Shown here in pieces: positions 1 to 8,596 of a stretch of DNA of 64,000 nt. The DNA comes from Nitrososphaerota archaeon. Lineage in GTDB: Archaea > Thermoproteota > Nitrososphaeria > Nitrososphaerales > Gagatemarchaeaceae. Positions within the stretch are counted from its first letter, which is position 1; every line of letters begins with the position of its first letter. The DNA lies in assembly GCA_027887005.1 (NCBI GenBank), contig JAPCJI010000003.1, forward strand, positions 62,001 through 126,000, in the 5' to 3' direction. The notes under the pieces were generated by a model, which made no database searches, was not told the origin of the DNA, and was given only the letters and a program-made list of their open reading frames with translations. The position numbers and the translations under genes were made by a program.

Positions 1-1
1 C

Positions 2-763
2 GAAGACGGAGCGGGCTATCGACTGACGGGCTCGAAGTACCTCATCTCAAACGGGTCAATCGCGACCAACGTAATCATTTTCGCCTACCCGAAACAGGGA
101 GGCGGGGGTCCCAGTGCCTTCATCGTCGACACCAAGCAGAAGGGATTCTACGTAGACATGAGGTTGGACGAGAAGATTGGGCTCTTCACCTCGGACACCT
201 CGTTGCTATCGCTGGAGGACGTCTTCGTCGCCAGCGAGGACCTGCTGGGGCAGGAAGGAAAAGGGCTCGCGGTTGCCTACTCCGCCCTCCTCAACGGGAG
301 GATAGGGATCGGCTCGGGGTGCATCGGCGTGATGGAGGATTGTCTCAACCAAGTCAAAGAGAGGGCGTCCTCGAGAGTACAGCATGGTAAGCAGATCGGG
401 AAGCACCAGCTGGTTCAGAAGCACATAGCTTTCATCGAATCGAATCTGGAGGCATGTAGGTGGCTCGTCTACAGGGCCGCGATCAAGAAGGACGAATACG
501 AAAAGGACACAAAGAACCTTGCCCTGAGGGGGGACGCAGACCGGCTCTCAGCCGTTGCGAAGTACATGGCCTCGAAGGGAGCGTTCGAGTCCGCGGACAG
601 GGCGGTACAGGTCTTCGGTGGCTTCGGATACTCGATAATGTCTCCCGTGGCCAAGCATTTCCTCGACGCCCGGGTCGCGCGCATCTACGAGGGGACCGAC
701 GAGATCATGGAGCTGAAGATCGCCTCCTCGATCCTAGGCAAGGACTTCGAAGCCTACAAGTAG
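2..763 (+). CDS. acyl-CoA dehydrogenase, C-terminal part (5' end outside window)
   Basis: The frame is open from base 2, so the gene starts before the window; the first internal ATG (158) is not the start. The visible 253 residues cover part of the middle beta domain and the whole C-terminal helical domain. The C-terminal segment contains GGFGYS and then RIYEGTDEIME; the Glu of YEGT is the catalytic base position in short- and medium-chain acyl-CoA dehydrogenases. The family is an FAD flavoenzyme that makes the alpha-beta double bond of an acyl-CoA and passes electrons to ETF. Substrate chain length cannot be read from this fragment. The next gene follows after 31 bases with its own TATA box. 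Confidence 0.93.
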   Translation, partial: EDGAGYRLTGSKYLISNGSIATNVIIFAYPKQGGGGPSAFIVDTKQKGFYVDMRLDEKIGLFTSDTSLLSLEDVFVASEDLLGQEGKGLAVAYSALLNGRIGIGSGCIGVMEDCLNQVKERASSRVQHGKQIGKHQLVQKHIAFIESNLEACRWLVYRAAIKKDEYEKDTKNLALRGDADRLSAVAKYMASKGAFESADRAVQVFGGFGYSIMSPVAKHFLDARVARIYEGTDEIMELKIASSILGKDFEAYK

Positions 764-771
764 CCTTATAC
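764..771 (+). promoter_or_regulatory. TATA box for the CoxG-like gene
   Basis: CCTTATAC is centred about 27 bases before the ATG at 795, so the transcript would be nearly leaderless. Confidence 0.5.
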
Positions 772-794
772 TGCGAAGGAGTCGACTGGGAGAT

Positions 795-1241
795 ATGCAA
801 ATCCACCTGGAGGGCTCCAACACAATGAAGTCGAGCCGCGAAACGGTCTTCGGTCTCCTGACCGACCCGAACTTCCTCGCGAAGACCCTTCCCGACGCAG
901 AAGACGTCCATGTCCTTGACGGGTCGAGCCTTGAAGCGAAACTCAAACTCAGGTTGGCCGTGGTGAGCAGTAGGCTCAACGTGAAGCTTAGGCTGACGGA
1001 CATGCAACCGCCCTCTAAGGCGACCCTGATGGCGGAGGGGTCAGGAAGCGGAAGCACCATGAAGATCACCAGTGTCTTCAATCTTGAAGGTGAGAGCCCT
1101 ACGACCATGAGATGGTCTGCCGATGCCGAAATCGGCGGCGTCATGGCCGGTCTCGGTTCGACTGTCCTTCGAGGATTCGCAGCAAAGAAGGTGGGCGAGA
1201 TATTCGAGGGCATAACCCGCGCCGTAGAAGCCAGCACCTAG
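795..1241 (+). CDS. CoxG-like SRPBCC (START/polyketide cyclase fold) protein
   Basis: A 148-residue protein with the pattern of the CoxG family: a short N-terminal strand, then a helix with RETVFGLLTDPNFLAKTLPDAE, beta strands rich in alternating charged and hydrophobic residues, a Gly-rich turn (SGSGS) and a C-terminal amphipathic helix. CoxG proteins were first found beside CO dehydrogenase genes, where they help membrane attachment or maturation, but stand-alone copies are common and their ligand is unknown. No CO dehydrogenase subunit is visible here. The neighbour upstream is an acyl-CoA dehydrogenase, so a hydrophobic ligand is possible (inference). The ATG is supported by the TATA spacing. 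Confidence 0.75.
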   Translation: MQIHLEGSNTMKSSRETVFGLLTDPNFLAKTLPDAEDVHVLDGSSLEAKLKLRLAVVSSRLNVKLRLTDMQPPSKATLMAEGSGSGSTMKITSVFNLEGESPTTMRWSADAEIGGVMAGLGSTVLRGFAAKKVGEIFEGITRAVEAST

Positions 1242-1274
1242 GGGGCCGAGGGTCTGGCCAATCTAGCAGGTGAC

Positions 1275-2501
1275 ATGTTCGGCCGCGCTCTGGACGTTCT
1301 CCACAAGAACGCAGTGGAGAAAGGGCTGAGGACATCAGCGGCATACTACAACCAAATCTGGGCGAGGGACGCGTTCATCAGCTTCCTGGGGGCGAACTTG
1401 ATAGGAGACCCAAGACTGATGAGGTGCGCCAAAACCACTGTCTCCACCTTCGCAAAGACCGCCTCGCCCATGGGCCAGATCGCCAACTTCTACGACCTGG
1501 TCACCGATGGCCCGGAGTACGGGTACTCCGGCTCCACTGACTCGACCTGCTGGTACATCATTGGTCTCGCAAGCCTCTACCGCGCGACCGAGGACCGGGC
1601 CCTCCTCGAGGAGCCTCTCGACGCTGCAGTCGCTGCTTTCAAGTGGCTCAGGTACCAGGATGCCAACAACTCATGGCTGATCGACTCTCCCCCGGGGGCC
1701 GACTGGATGGACGCTTCCGTCCAGCGGGCGGGGAAGACCCTCTACAACAACTCGCTTTTCCTGATCGCCGCTCACTCCATGGCGCTCCTCCTTTCGGCCT
1801 CCAGGCTATCCATCGCGAAGCCGTACTGGATTGACCCGTCAGAACTCAAGAAGAGGTTCAACGACGTCTTCCTGCCGGAATTCGAGAGCCCTGCGAGGAT
1901 CGCAGCCTATTGGCCGAGGCTGTCGGGCGCGTTCAGGGGAGCCAAGCCTCTGAACTTCTCCCAAAGCTACTACCTTCACTACGTCTCCTTCTCCAGGGTT
2001 GATATTCACTTCGACGCTCTCTCCAACCTGCTCTGCATCCTTTCAGGCCTGGCGAGCACAGAAACGTCCCTGTCCATACTGGCCAACATGAGTTCACGGC
2101 GCCTTTCGAAACCATACCCGACCAGGTGCCTCGACCCTCCATACCGAGGCGAGGGGGTGAGCTTCGACAGGGCGTTCGACTCCTCCCTGCCCGTACAGCA
2201 CAGGAGCAGCCCCTACGCCTACCACAACGGTGCCGTCTGGCCGTTCATTGGCGGTCTGCACGTGGCTGCCCTGAGCAAGATGGGCATCGACTACGCATCC
2301 ACGGAGCTCGAGAGTCTCGCCAGGGCTGATTCCTTGTGCAGGAAGGACGAGAAGATTGGGTTCAACGAGTGGATCCATGGGAAGACAGGAGAGCCCCTAG
2401 GCCAGTTCGGCCAGTCCTGGAGCGCGGGGATGCTCATCGGGGCTGTGCAGGCGTCGAGAGGGAAGCATGTACTGGGTTTCCTCTCCGAACAAAACGCATA
2501 A
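1275..2501 (+). CDS. glycogen debranching enzyme C-terminal-like glycosidase (six-hairpin fold)
   Basis: A 408-residue protein resembling the catalytic (alpha/alpha)6 barrel of amylo-alpha-1,6-glucosidase and GH15-like enzymes. WARD lies at residues 29-32, followed by SGSTDSTCWYI, a DWMDA segment, NGAVWPFIGG, and near the end FNEW with QSWSAG, the usual position of the second acidic catalytic residue in this group. It lacks the N-terminal glucanotransferase domain of full debranching enzymes, so it is shorter than they are. It may release glucose from alpha-1,6 branch points or from another alpha-glucan or glycoside; the exact substrate is not evident. No signal peptide is seen, so it is probably cytoplasmic. 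Confidence 0.7.
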   Translation: MFGRALDVLHKNAVEKGLRTSAAYYNQIWARDAFISFLGANLIGDPRLMRCAKTTVSTFAKTASPMGQIANFYDLVTDGPEYGYSGSTDSTCWYIIGLASLYRATEDRALLEEPLDAAVAAFKWLRYQDANNSWLIDSPPGADWMDASVQRAGKTLYNNSLFLIAAHSMALLLSASRLSIAKPYWIDPSELKKRFNDVFLPEFESPARIAAYWPRLSGAFRGAKPLNFSQSYYLHYVSFSRVDIHFDALSNLLCILSGLASTETSLSILANMSSRRLSKPYPTRCLDPPYRGEGVSFDRAFDSSLPVQHRSSPYAYHNGAVWPFIGGLHVAALSKMGIDYASTELESLARADSLCRKDEKIGFNEWIHGKTGEPLGQFGQSWSAGMLIGAVQASRGKHVLGFLSEQNA

Positions 2502-2507
2502 TTATTG
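2498..2507 (+). promoter_or_regulatory. TATA box for the DUF1326 gene
   Basis: CATAATTATT overlaps the stop codon of the glycosidase and is centred about 28 bases before the GTG at 2531, which supports that GTG as a leaderless start. Confidence 0.5.
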
Positions 2508-2530
2508 CCTCTTAGCTTCCATGGTCGCAC

Positions 2531-3181
2531 GTGCCAGCTAGGATACCCCTGACAAAGACCGTCCAGATCCCGAAGTGGGAAATCCAAGTTGACTACGTCG
2601 AGACGTGCAACTGCACCTTCGGATGCCCTTGCAATTTCAGCGGCCACCCCACCGACGGGTTCTGCAGGGCGCTCGTTCTCTACAAGATCAACAAAGGCTT
2701 CTATGGCGACACGGTCCTTGACGGTCTCCCGGTGGTTTATGTCGCATCCTGGCCGAAGGCGATTCACGAAGGGAGCGGGACCATGCAACTCTACTCGAGC
2801 GAGAAGGCTACTCCGAAGCAGAGGGAGGCCATAGACATGATCTTCAAGGGAATGGCCAAGGGCAACGGGCCATTCGCCATCTTCGCCACCACCCTGAAGT
2901 ACGTCCACGACACCGAATTCGTTGACCTGAAGTACAAGATTGCTGGCAAGTCGAGCAGCTTCTCGGTTCCGGGTGTCCTGGAGGTGCAGGTGGAACCTTT
3001 CAGAGATGCGGTCTCGGGAGCGGAGGTCCAGACCGAGGTGCATGTTCCCACGGGTTTCATCTGGAAAAAGGCGAAGGCAGCAAGGACGAAGACGATGCGC
3101 ATCGTGAGCGAACACCTTAGCTTCGACGAATCAGGTCAGAACGCCTTCTTCTGCGAGAACCTGCGCTTCAAAGGACCCTAG
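2531..3181 (+). CDS. DUF1326 family protein
   Basis: A 216-residue protein matching DUF1326: an N-terminal beta segment (KWEIQVDYVETCNC), a cluster of cysteines in CNCTFGCPC at about residues 27-35, a Gly/Pro-rich middle and the WPKAIHEGSG segment. The clustered cysteines suggest metal or redox chemistry, but no biochemical role is established for the family. No transmembrane helix is present. It starts with GTG, chosen from the TATA box 28 bases upstream. The neighbours (glycosidase, phosphoesterase) give no clear pathway. Confidence 0.75.
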   Translation: MPARIPLTKTVQIPKWEIQVDYVETCNCTFGCPCNFSGHPTDGFCRALVLYKINKGFYGDTVLDGLPVVYVASWPKAIHEGSGTMQLYSSEKATPKQREAIDMIFKGMAKGNGPFAIFATTLKYVHDTEFVDLKYKIAGKSSSFSVPGVLEVQVEPFRDAVSGAEVQTEVHVPTGFIWKKAKAARTKTMRIVSEHLSFDESGQNAFFCENLRFKGP

Positions 3182-3277
3182 CCTTCTACGCGGTCCAGCC
3201 TCAAGAATCACGGCTAGTCCGTGATGTGCTGGCAGGATTGGAGGATTCGGAATTAACAGGTTTTTGAGAAAACATCA

Positions 3278-3286
3278 TTAAATATC
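3278..3286 (+). promoter_or_regulatory. TATA box for the phosphoesterase gene
   Basis: TTAAATATC lies in an AT-rich patch after a T-run (3260-3265) that may end the upstream transcript. Its centre is about 37 bases before the GTG start, giving a leader of about 10 bases. Confidence 0.5.
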
Positions 3287-3318
3287 TACAGGAATTTGAC
3301 GGCACTTCGGAGTCCAAC

Positions 3319-4263
3319 GTGCCCAGGCTATTCTTCATCACCGACGTACACGGGTCTGAGAAGTGCTTCCGGAAGTTCCTCAATGCAGCCAAGGTCTACA
3401 AGGCCGACACTCTCATTCTAGGAGGGGACATCACCGGCAAGGTGATGGTGCCCATAGTAGAGAACCCGGACGGAACCTACACGCTCCGTCTGTTCGGGGA
3501 GGACTCTACGATCAAGGGAAGTCGTCTCCAGGAGACTCAGAAGTTCCTTTCAGACGCGGGCCAATACTCCTTCGTGGCCACCCCTAGCGAGGTCCTGGAG
3601 ATACAGTCGGACAAGGCGAAGGAAGAAAAGGTGTTCAACGAGGCCATGGCCTCGGTCCTCAGGTCCTGGGTCCTGTTGCTTGAGGAGCGCCTGAAGGGCA
3701 CCGAGATCATATGCTACATCTCTCCCGGGAACGACGACAAATTTGAGATCGACTCGTTCCTCGTCGATTCGGGACACCTAGTGAACCCCGAGAACCGGAT
3801 TGTCGAGCTCAAGAACGGCTTCGAGATGATAACTCTCGGCTACGCCAACCCTACGCCCTGGAAGAGCCCGAGAGAGGTAAGCGAACCGGAACTTGGCAGG
3901 ATGATTGAGAATCTTGCGTCTAAGGTCCAGCGGCCCCAGACCGCAATCTTCAATCTCCACGTCCCCCCGATCAACACCGAACTGGACAGGGCGCCGGCCG
4001 TCTCCAAAGACTTCGAGTACGTCAAGGAGGGACTAGGAATCAAGTTCATACATGTAGGGAGCTCGGCGGTCAGGGAGTCCATAGAGAAGCACGCTCCCAT
4101 GCTAGGTCTCCACGGACACATCCATGAATCCAAAGGGTTCGTGCGCCTTGGAAGGACTCTGTGCATGAACCCCGGGAGCGAATACGCGGACGGGATGCTC
4201 AGGGGGGCGTTGGTGAACTTGGCCGACGGGAAAGTGAAGGAGTTCCTTCTAACCAGCGGTTGA
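3319..4263 (+). CDS. calcineurin-like metallophosphoesterase
   Basis: A 314-residue protein with the metallophosphoesterase motifs in order: DVH near residue 8 (D-x-H), GGDITGK near residue 37 (GD), GNDDKFE in the middle (GND), NLHVPP, and GLHGHIHES near the C-terminus (GHxH). These bind two metal ions. The family hydrolyses phosphomonoesters or diesters such as cyclic nucleotides; the substrate is unknown here. Start is GTG, in agreement with the upstream TATA box. It ends 8 bases before the convergent ABC permease gene. Confidence 0.85.
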   Translation: MPRLFFITDVHGSEKCFRKFLNAAKVYKADTLILGGDITGKVMVPIVENPDGTYTLRLFGEDSTIKGSRLQETQKFLSDAGQYSFVATPSEVLEIQSDKAKEEKVFNEAMASVLRSWVLLLEERLKGTEIICYISPGNDDKFEIDSFLVDSGHLVNPENRIVELKNGFEMITLGYANPTPWKSPREVSEPELGRMIENLASKVQRPQTAIFNLHVPPINTELDRAPAVSKDFEYVKEGLGIKFIHVGSSAVRESIEKHAPMLGLHGHIHESKGFVRLGRTLCMNPGSEYADGMLRGALVNLADGKVKEFLLTSG

Positions 4264-4271
4264 TTTCGACT

Positions 4272-5135
4272 CTAGGACGTGAACTCTTTCCTTTCGAAGA
4301 GCCATAGGCCCAGCGCGGCTGATATGACGAAGTAGGCCGCCATTATCACAAGCCCTTCAGGAACCGTGGCATTGAAGGTTGAAATGCTGAACCTCCCCGG
4401 CCCTCCGGGCCCACCGAAGGACGCAGTCGAGAAGTGCTGTGGGAACGGAAATGTAAGTATGTTGGATACGATCCCGGCTCCGTAGGTGATCGAGAACCAC
4501 GGCTCGATGCCGATGACGGTGGAGAAGATCGTGTCGACGACGTTGAATACAAAGAGTAACAGTATGACGCTCATCAGGATTGAGATGGAGCTACTCTTGA
4601 AGAGCGAACTGAACGCGAAGGCCAGAGAGAGCGCTGCGATGAGGTAGATCCATGCGAATGCGACTGACTGCAGGAACTCCCAGGGCACTGTGGGTCCAAA
4701 GTAATAGATGCCGTTCGCAATGATTATTGCGGCGTATACCAGTAGAACTATCGTCGAAGCCGCGAGCGCAGCCAGCCACTTCCCCACATAGATCGCTGAC
4801 CTTCTTATCGGATTGGGAACCAAGAAATACCCAGTTCTGTTCTGGAACTCGCTTGAGATAGCGTCCCCCCCGAAGAAGGCTGTCGAAAGTATCACTACGA
4901 AACCTGAAAAGCTCCCCCACCCCGCTCCGTAGAATCCCAGGACGCTCAGGAGGATTCCCGCGGGTCTGTAGTATCCGATGGCGAAGGTGAGGAGGCCGCT
5001 GATAAGCAAGACGATGGCGAGCATCACGTAGAACCTCCTTGCCCTGAAATAGTTCAAGAAGGCGTACTTCGTCATTATCATGACATGGTTTAGAGTGCTG
5101 ACCCGCGCGTAGTCGCTCTGTGTCTCTGTCGACAT
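4272..5135 (-). CDS. ABC-2 type transporter permease
   Basis: A 287-residue membrane protein with about six hydrophobic segments: one after the ARRFYVML turn, one around residues 70-90, and pairs towards the C-terminus, ending in WLFERKEFTS. The sequence FFGGDAISSEFQNRTGYFLVPNPIRRS is the typical cytoplasmic loop of ABC-2 permeases that contacts the ATPase. It lies 5 bases downstream of an ATPase gene on the same strand, so the two should form one exporter. The substrate is unknown. Confidence 0.85.
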   Translation of the reverse strand: MSTETQSDYARVSTLNHVMIMTKYAFLNYFRARRFYVMLAIVLLISGLLTFAIGYYRPAGILLSVLGFYGAGWGSFSGFVVILSTAFFGGDAISSEFQNRTGYFLVPNPIRRSAIYVGKWLAALAASTIVLLVYAAIIIANGIYYFGPTVPWEFLQSVAFAWIYLIAALSLAFAFSSLFKSSSISILMSVILLLFVFNVVDTIFSTVIGIEPWFSITYGAGIVSNILTFPFPQHFSTASFGGPGGPGRFSISTFNATVPEGLVIMAAYFVISAALGLWLFERKEFTS

Positions 5136-5140
5136 GGTGC

Positions 5141-6079
5141 TTACAGAGTCTCCTTGATCAGCTTGAGATAGGCGTCTTCGAGGCCAGTCGACGTCTCCCG
5201 GAAGCTCACGATGCCGACGTTCATGTCTGCAAGTCTGGTGAAGAGGCGTTCCTGAGCCTGGAGTCCTCCCGTGAACCTAATACTGAGGTGCCTCGCGTCT
5301 GTCTTCTGGGCCTTCTCCACGCCCTCGAGGTGCAATATCTTGGACAGGATCGCTTCGTCCACGTCTCGGGAGAAGCCGGCCTCAGCTGCTCCTCCATCTC
5401 CGGCGAACTTCGCTGTCACATTGCCAATCGTGTCGTAGACGAGGAGCTTGCCATGGTCTATCATCGCGACTTCCTGGCATACATCGGTGACCTCGCTCAG
5501 GAGATGGGAACTCATGAAGACGAGCCTGTTCCCGAGAGACTTTACAATGTCCCTGACTTCACTCATTCCCCTGGGGTCCAACCCAGTTGAGGGTTCGTCA
5601 AGGATAATCACTTGAGGGTCGCTCAACAGGGTGGATGCCACGTTGACCCGCTGCTTCATCCCCTTCGAGAAGCTCCCGACCTTCTTATCCTCCCACTCCT
5701 GCATCTTTACCTTCCCAAGTGCCTCGTCTATCCTCTTGGTTCTCTCTGACTTCGGGACGCCTCTCAGTTCTGATAGCATGGTCAGTGCCTCTCTGGCGGT
5801 GAGAGAGGGATAGATCTCCGGGGTCTCGATTAGTGACGCGCACGAAGCGAGAGCCTTCCTCTTGTCATCCCGGATTTCCACTCCGTTGATCATCGCCCGT
5901 CCCTGGGTTGGTTTTATCAGGCCTGTGAACATCTTCATGGTCGTCGTCTTCCCGGCGCCGTTGGGACCGAGGAATCCGATGCACTTGGTGCCCTCGAGCT
6001 TCAGGTTGAGGCTCGAAACGGCCGCGAAGGAACCGAAGGACTTTGAGAGATTCGCCGCTTCGATTGAGGGTCCTGACAT
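5141..6079 (-). CDS. ABC transporter ATP-binding protein (exporter 1)
   Basis: A 312-residue CcmA/DrrA-type ATPase. Walker A (GPNGAGKTT) is near residue 39, the signature is FSKGMKQRV, Walker B is VIILDEPSTGLDP, and the H-loop is SSHLLSE. A C-terminal domain of about 90 residues follows, as usual for partners of ABC-2 permeases. It sits between two permease genes: 5 bases upstream of the 287-residue one and 13 bases downstream of the 258-residue one. The four genes therefore appear to be one operon with two exporters. By position it serves the downstream permease. Confidence 0.92.
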   Translation of the reverse strand: MSGPSIEAANLSKSFGSFAAVSSLNLKLEGTKCIGFLGPNGAGKTTTMKMFTGLIKPTQGRAMINGVEIRDDKRKALASCASLIETPEIYPSLTAREALTMLSELRGVPKSERTKRIDEALGKVKMQEWEDKKVGSFSKGMKQRVNVASTLLSDPQVIILDEPSTGLDPRGMSEVRDIVKSLGNRLVFMSSHLLSEVTDVCQEVAMIDHGKLLVYDTIGNVTAKFAGDGGAAEAGFSRDVDEAILSKILHLEGVEKAQKTDARHLSIRFTGGLQAQERLFTRLADMNVGIVSFRETSTGLEDAYLKLIKETL

Positions 6080-6092
6080 GTCGCCATTTCTC

Positions 6093-6869
6093 CTATGTTA
6101 CAACTTTCCTGAAGAGGTAGAGCGTTGCGCCCAGAGTGACGATGGCGATACCCGTGATCACGGCCAGAGCCCAGACTATGTCTCCACCAACCACCGAGTT
6201 GGGAAGAGATAGGTCTCGAATAGCATTGACCGAGATGCTAATCGGATTGACCCTTGAGACGCTCGCCATCCAGTCGGGGATCGCCTTCGTAGGCACAAGA
6301 GCGGTGCTCATGAACAGCAGAGGAAATGTCAAGAAGCCACCAATCCCGAATACCGTCTCAGCGCTGCGCGTTCGTAGTCCGATTGCGAGTGATATGCCAG
6401 ACCAAGCGAGGCCGAAGAACGCAATTATGAAGAGAATCAGAGCAATTCCACCCACCCCGGTCGCGACGTTGAACCCGAGGATGAATGCAAGCACGAGGAT
6501 GATTGCCGATTGGATAAGCACTCTGAACGCATCCGTGACAAGCCTCCCAAGCAGAATTGCTGACCGGTTGACCGGGGTCACCAGAATCTTCTGCAGCATA
6601 CCTGAGTTGAGTTCATCAACTATCGACGTACCCGACTGAAGCGCACTGCTGAACCCGTTCTGAAGCAATATTCCAGGAGTGGCAAATGCGAGATAAGAAA
6701 CACCAGGCGCCAGGCCGAAGGCAGCTAGCGGAAACTTCGAGAATAGCTGTGTGAAAAGAACTAAGAAGATTATGGGCTGGAGAAGGGAGAAGAAGAGCAG
6801 GATGGGATTCCTAATGAGCTTCTTCAAGGCCCGAATGAAGAGATAGTAGGTGTCTGAGAATAGGCTCAT
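6093..6869 (-). CDS. ABC-2 type transporter permease (DrrB-like)
   Basis: A 258-residue membrane protein with six predicted hydrophobic segments and the ABC-2 loop LNSGMLQKILVTPVNRSAILLGRL, typical of DrrB/NodJ-like drug and lipid exporters. It begins with ATG at 6869 and overlaps the upstream ATPase gene by 4 bases (ATGA), so translation is coupled and the pair forms one transporter. In the DrrAB family the usual cargo is an amphiphilic drug or lipid; no substrate can be assigned here. Confidence 0.87.
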   Translation of the reverse strand: MSLFSDTYYLFIRALKKLIRNPILLFFSLLQPIIFLVLFTQLFSKFPLAAFGLAPGVSYLAFATPGILLQNGFSSALQSGTSIVDELNSGMLQKILVTPVNRSAILLGRLVTDAFRVLIQSAIILVLAFILGFNVATGVGGIALILFIIAFFGLAWSGISLAIGLRTRSAETVFGIGGFLTFPLLFMSTALVPTKAIPDWMASVSRVNPISISVNAIRDLSLPNSVVGGDIVWALAVITGIAIVTLGATLYLFRKVVT

Positions 6870-7891
6870 TGTCTCACTGGCCTTCTGGCTGCCCCGAACC
6901 TAGCGCGGGTAGTCTGTTTCGTGTTCAATTCTTCCGTCCTGATCCTCCTTCCTGTGTGCTGCAGAAACACGTCGTCTAATGTAGGGGACGCGAAATTTAC
7001 TGACGAGAGGTGAATATTGTTCGCGTCAAACGTCCTAACGATGTCGGCTATTATGAGGCTCGCGTTCTTCGCGTACACCGTGAGCCCGCCGTCTGAATCG
7101 AGAATCTTGCTTATCCCTTGGAGTCCCCCCAGGACCTTCCTCGCCTTCTCCTTGGTCTCCGAGGCCGCACTTCCGTTCTCGAGGGTCATCGTGATCGAGT
7201 CCGCCCCGACCTCGCGCTTCAATGATTCGGGGGTCCCGCTGGCGACTATCTTTCCCTGGTCCACAATGTAGAGCCTTTGGCAGAGTTTGTCTGCTTCCTC
7301 CATGTACTGAGTGGTGAGGAAGATTGTGATTCCCTCCTCTCTGTTGAGTTTGGACAGGTATTCCCAAATCGCGGCCCTCGATTGTGGGTCAAGACCTGTG
7401 GTCGGTTCGTCCAGGAAAAGCACCTTTGGCTTGTGAACTAGAGCCGATGCGAGGTCCAATCTCTTCTTCATGCCCCCTGAATAATGACCTGCACTCCTGT
7501 CTGCGGCATCCGCGATGCCTACTAGATTCATGAGTTCGACCACTCGATTCTCCAGGTCCTTTCCCCCCATCTGATGGAGATGTCCCTGGAGCATCATGTT
7601 CTCCCTCCCGGTAAGATCAGGGTCGACCACCGTCTCTTGACTCTGAACACCGATTAGCTTCCTTATCTCGTTACCATGCTTCTCAACGTCAAACCCCGCA
7701 ACGGTCACCTTGCCTGATGTCTTCTTGAGGAGCGTCGTAAGCACCTTTATCGTAGTACTCTTGCCCGCGCCGTTCGGGCCCAGGAAACCGAAGAATTCCC
7801 CTTCGTTGACTTCGAAGGATATTCCGTCGACGGCTTTGGTCCCGTCTGAGTAGATCTCAACCAGGTCTTCGACCTTGATAGTCTCGGCCAT
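6866..7891 (-). CDS. ABC transporter ATP-binding protein (DrrA-like, exporter 2)
   Basis: A 341-residue ATPase: Walker A GPNGAGKST near residue 39, signature YSGGMKKRL, Walker B VLFLDEPTTGLDP, and a DrrA-type C-terminal domain. It is the first gene of a four-gene minus-strand operon. Its ATG lies about 28 bases downstream of a TATA box and the region between it and the PadR gene is full of inverted repeats. PadR regulators beside drug-export ABC genes usually repress them and release on binding a toxic ligand, so an inducible efflux function is likely (inference from context). Confidence 0.92.
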   Translation of the reverse strand: MAETIKVEDLVEIYSDGTKAVDGISFEVNEGEFFGFLGPNGAGKSTTIKVLTTLLKKTSGKVTVAGFDVEKHGNEIRKLIGVQSQETVVDPDLTGRENMMLQGHLHQMGGKDLENRVVELMNLVGIADAADRSAGHYSGGMKKRLDLASALVHKPKVLFLDEPTTGLDPQSRAAIWEYLSKLNREEGITIFLTTQYMEEADKLCQRLYIVDQGKIVASGTPESLKREVGADSITMTLENGSAASETKEKARKVLGGLQGISKILDSDGGLTVYAKNASLIIADIVRTFDANNIHLSSVNFASPTLDDVFLQHTGRRIRTEELNTKQTTRARFGAARRPVRQ

Positions 7892-7914
7892 TCGAGGGCG
7901 CAGACCGAAGAACC

Positions 7915-7922
7915 GATATAAA
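7915..7922 (-). promoter_or_regulatory. TATA box of the ABC exporter operon
   Basis: On the minus strand this reads TTTATATC, centred about 28 bases before the ATG at 7891, giving a leaderless or nearly leaderless mRNA. It directly abuts the inverted repeats at 7923-7958. Confidence 0.6.
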
Positions 7923-7958
7923 CATATCGAATACTATACTGATATGTATATCGTATAG
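7923..7958. promoter_or_regulatory. candidate PadR operator: two overlapping inverted repeats
   Basis: CATATC (7923-7928) pairs with GATATG (7941-7946). CTATAC (7934-7939) pairs with GTATAG (7953-7958), and inside the second pair GATAT and ATATC extend the match with one unpaired T. The repeats lie between the TATA box of the exporter operon and the PadR start codon and would cover the PadR promoter. This is the expected place for an autoregulatory PadR site. The symmetry is visible in the sequence; PadR binding is inferred. Confidence 0.6.
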
Positions 7959-7978
7959 CGATAGCTTAAAAAGAGGTC

Positions 7979-8563
7979 ATGGAGTCCCCGGCTGTCACAG
8001 TGGCAGCCCCCAGCTCAAGACATTGGAAACATCCGCAGGCGATTCCAAGGGGTTTCCTTCGGGTGTATATCCTCACTGCGCTTTCGAGGTCCCCGATGAC
8101 CGGCTACGACATCATGCAGCGGATTGAGGAGAAAACCGAGGGGGTTTGGCGTCCAGGACCGGGGACCATCTACCCTCTTCTCAAGAGCCTAGTGCGCGAG
8201 AAGCTAGTCACGCACTCACAAAGGTCGAAGAAGACCTCCCGCATCGCCTATACAATTACTGATGCAGGCCGGGGTGAACTCCTAGCGATGAGGGCGGAAA
8301 TGGCATCGTTCGGTGGAAAGGAAAGGGCGGTAATGAGGCTGGTTTCTGACCTCATGGAAGGCAGGACCCTTGTGACTCTATTCCTGAACCGCAGCAGGGA
8401 CGGTGCAGAGTTCCTCCGGTCGAAAATTCTGGAGCTCCCGGAGCCTGAAAGGACGGCGGCCCTAAGGGACCTTCGAACGATAACTGAGAACCAAATGGAC
8501 TGGATCAACGCGAACCTGGAGAAGCGACTCGTCGCTCCAGCGCGGGCAAAGGCTGTCCGCTAA
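7979..8563 (+). CDS. PadR family transcriptional regulator
   Basis: A 194-residue protein with an N-terminal winged helix starting near residue 25: RGFLRVYILTALSRSPMTGYDIMQRIEEKTEGVWRPGPGTIYPLLKSL, where the GYDIM and PGTIYPLL segments are typical of PadR. A charged C-terminal dimerisation helix follows. It is divergent from the exporter operon, 87 bases apart. It probably represses that operon and itself through the inverted repeats in between. The extension before the winged helix (about 24 residues) is longer than usual, so a downstream start is possible. Confidence 0.9.
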   Translation: MESPAVTVAAPSSRHWKHPQAIPRGFLRVYILTALSRSPMTGYDIMQRIEEKTEGVWRPGPGTIYPLLKSLVREKLVTHSQRSKKTSRIAYTITDAGRGELLAMRAEMASFGGKERAVMRLVSDLMEGRTLVTLFLNRSRDGAEFLRSKILELPEPERTAALRDLRTITENQMDWINANLEKRLVAPARAKAVR

Positions 8564-8596
8564 GCTTAGATTGAATCAGTCAGGTGACGTTGCCCT

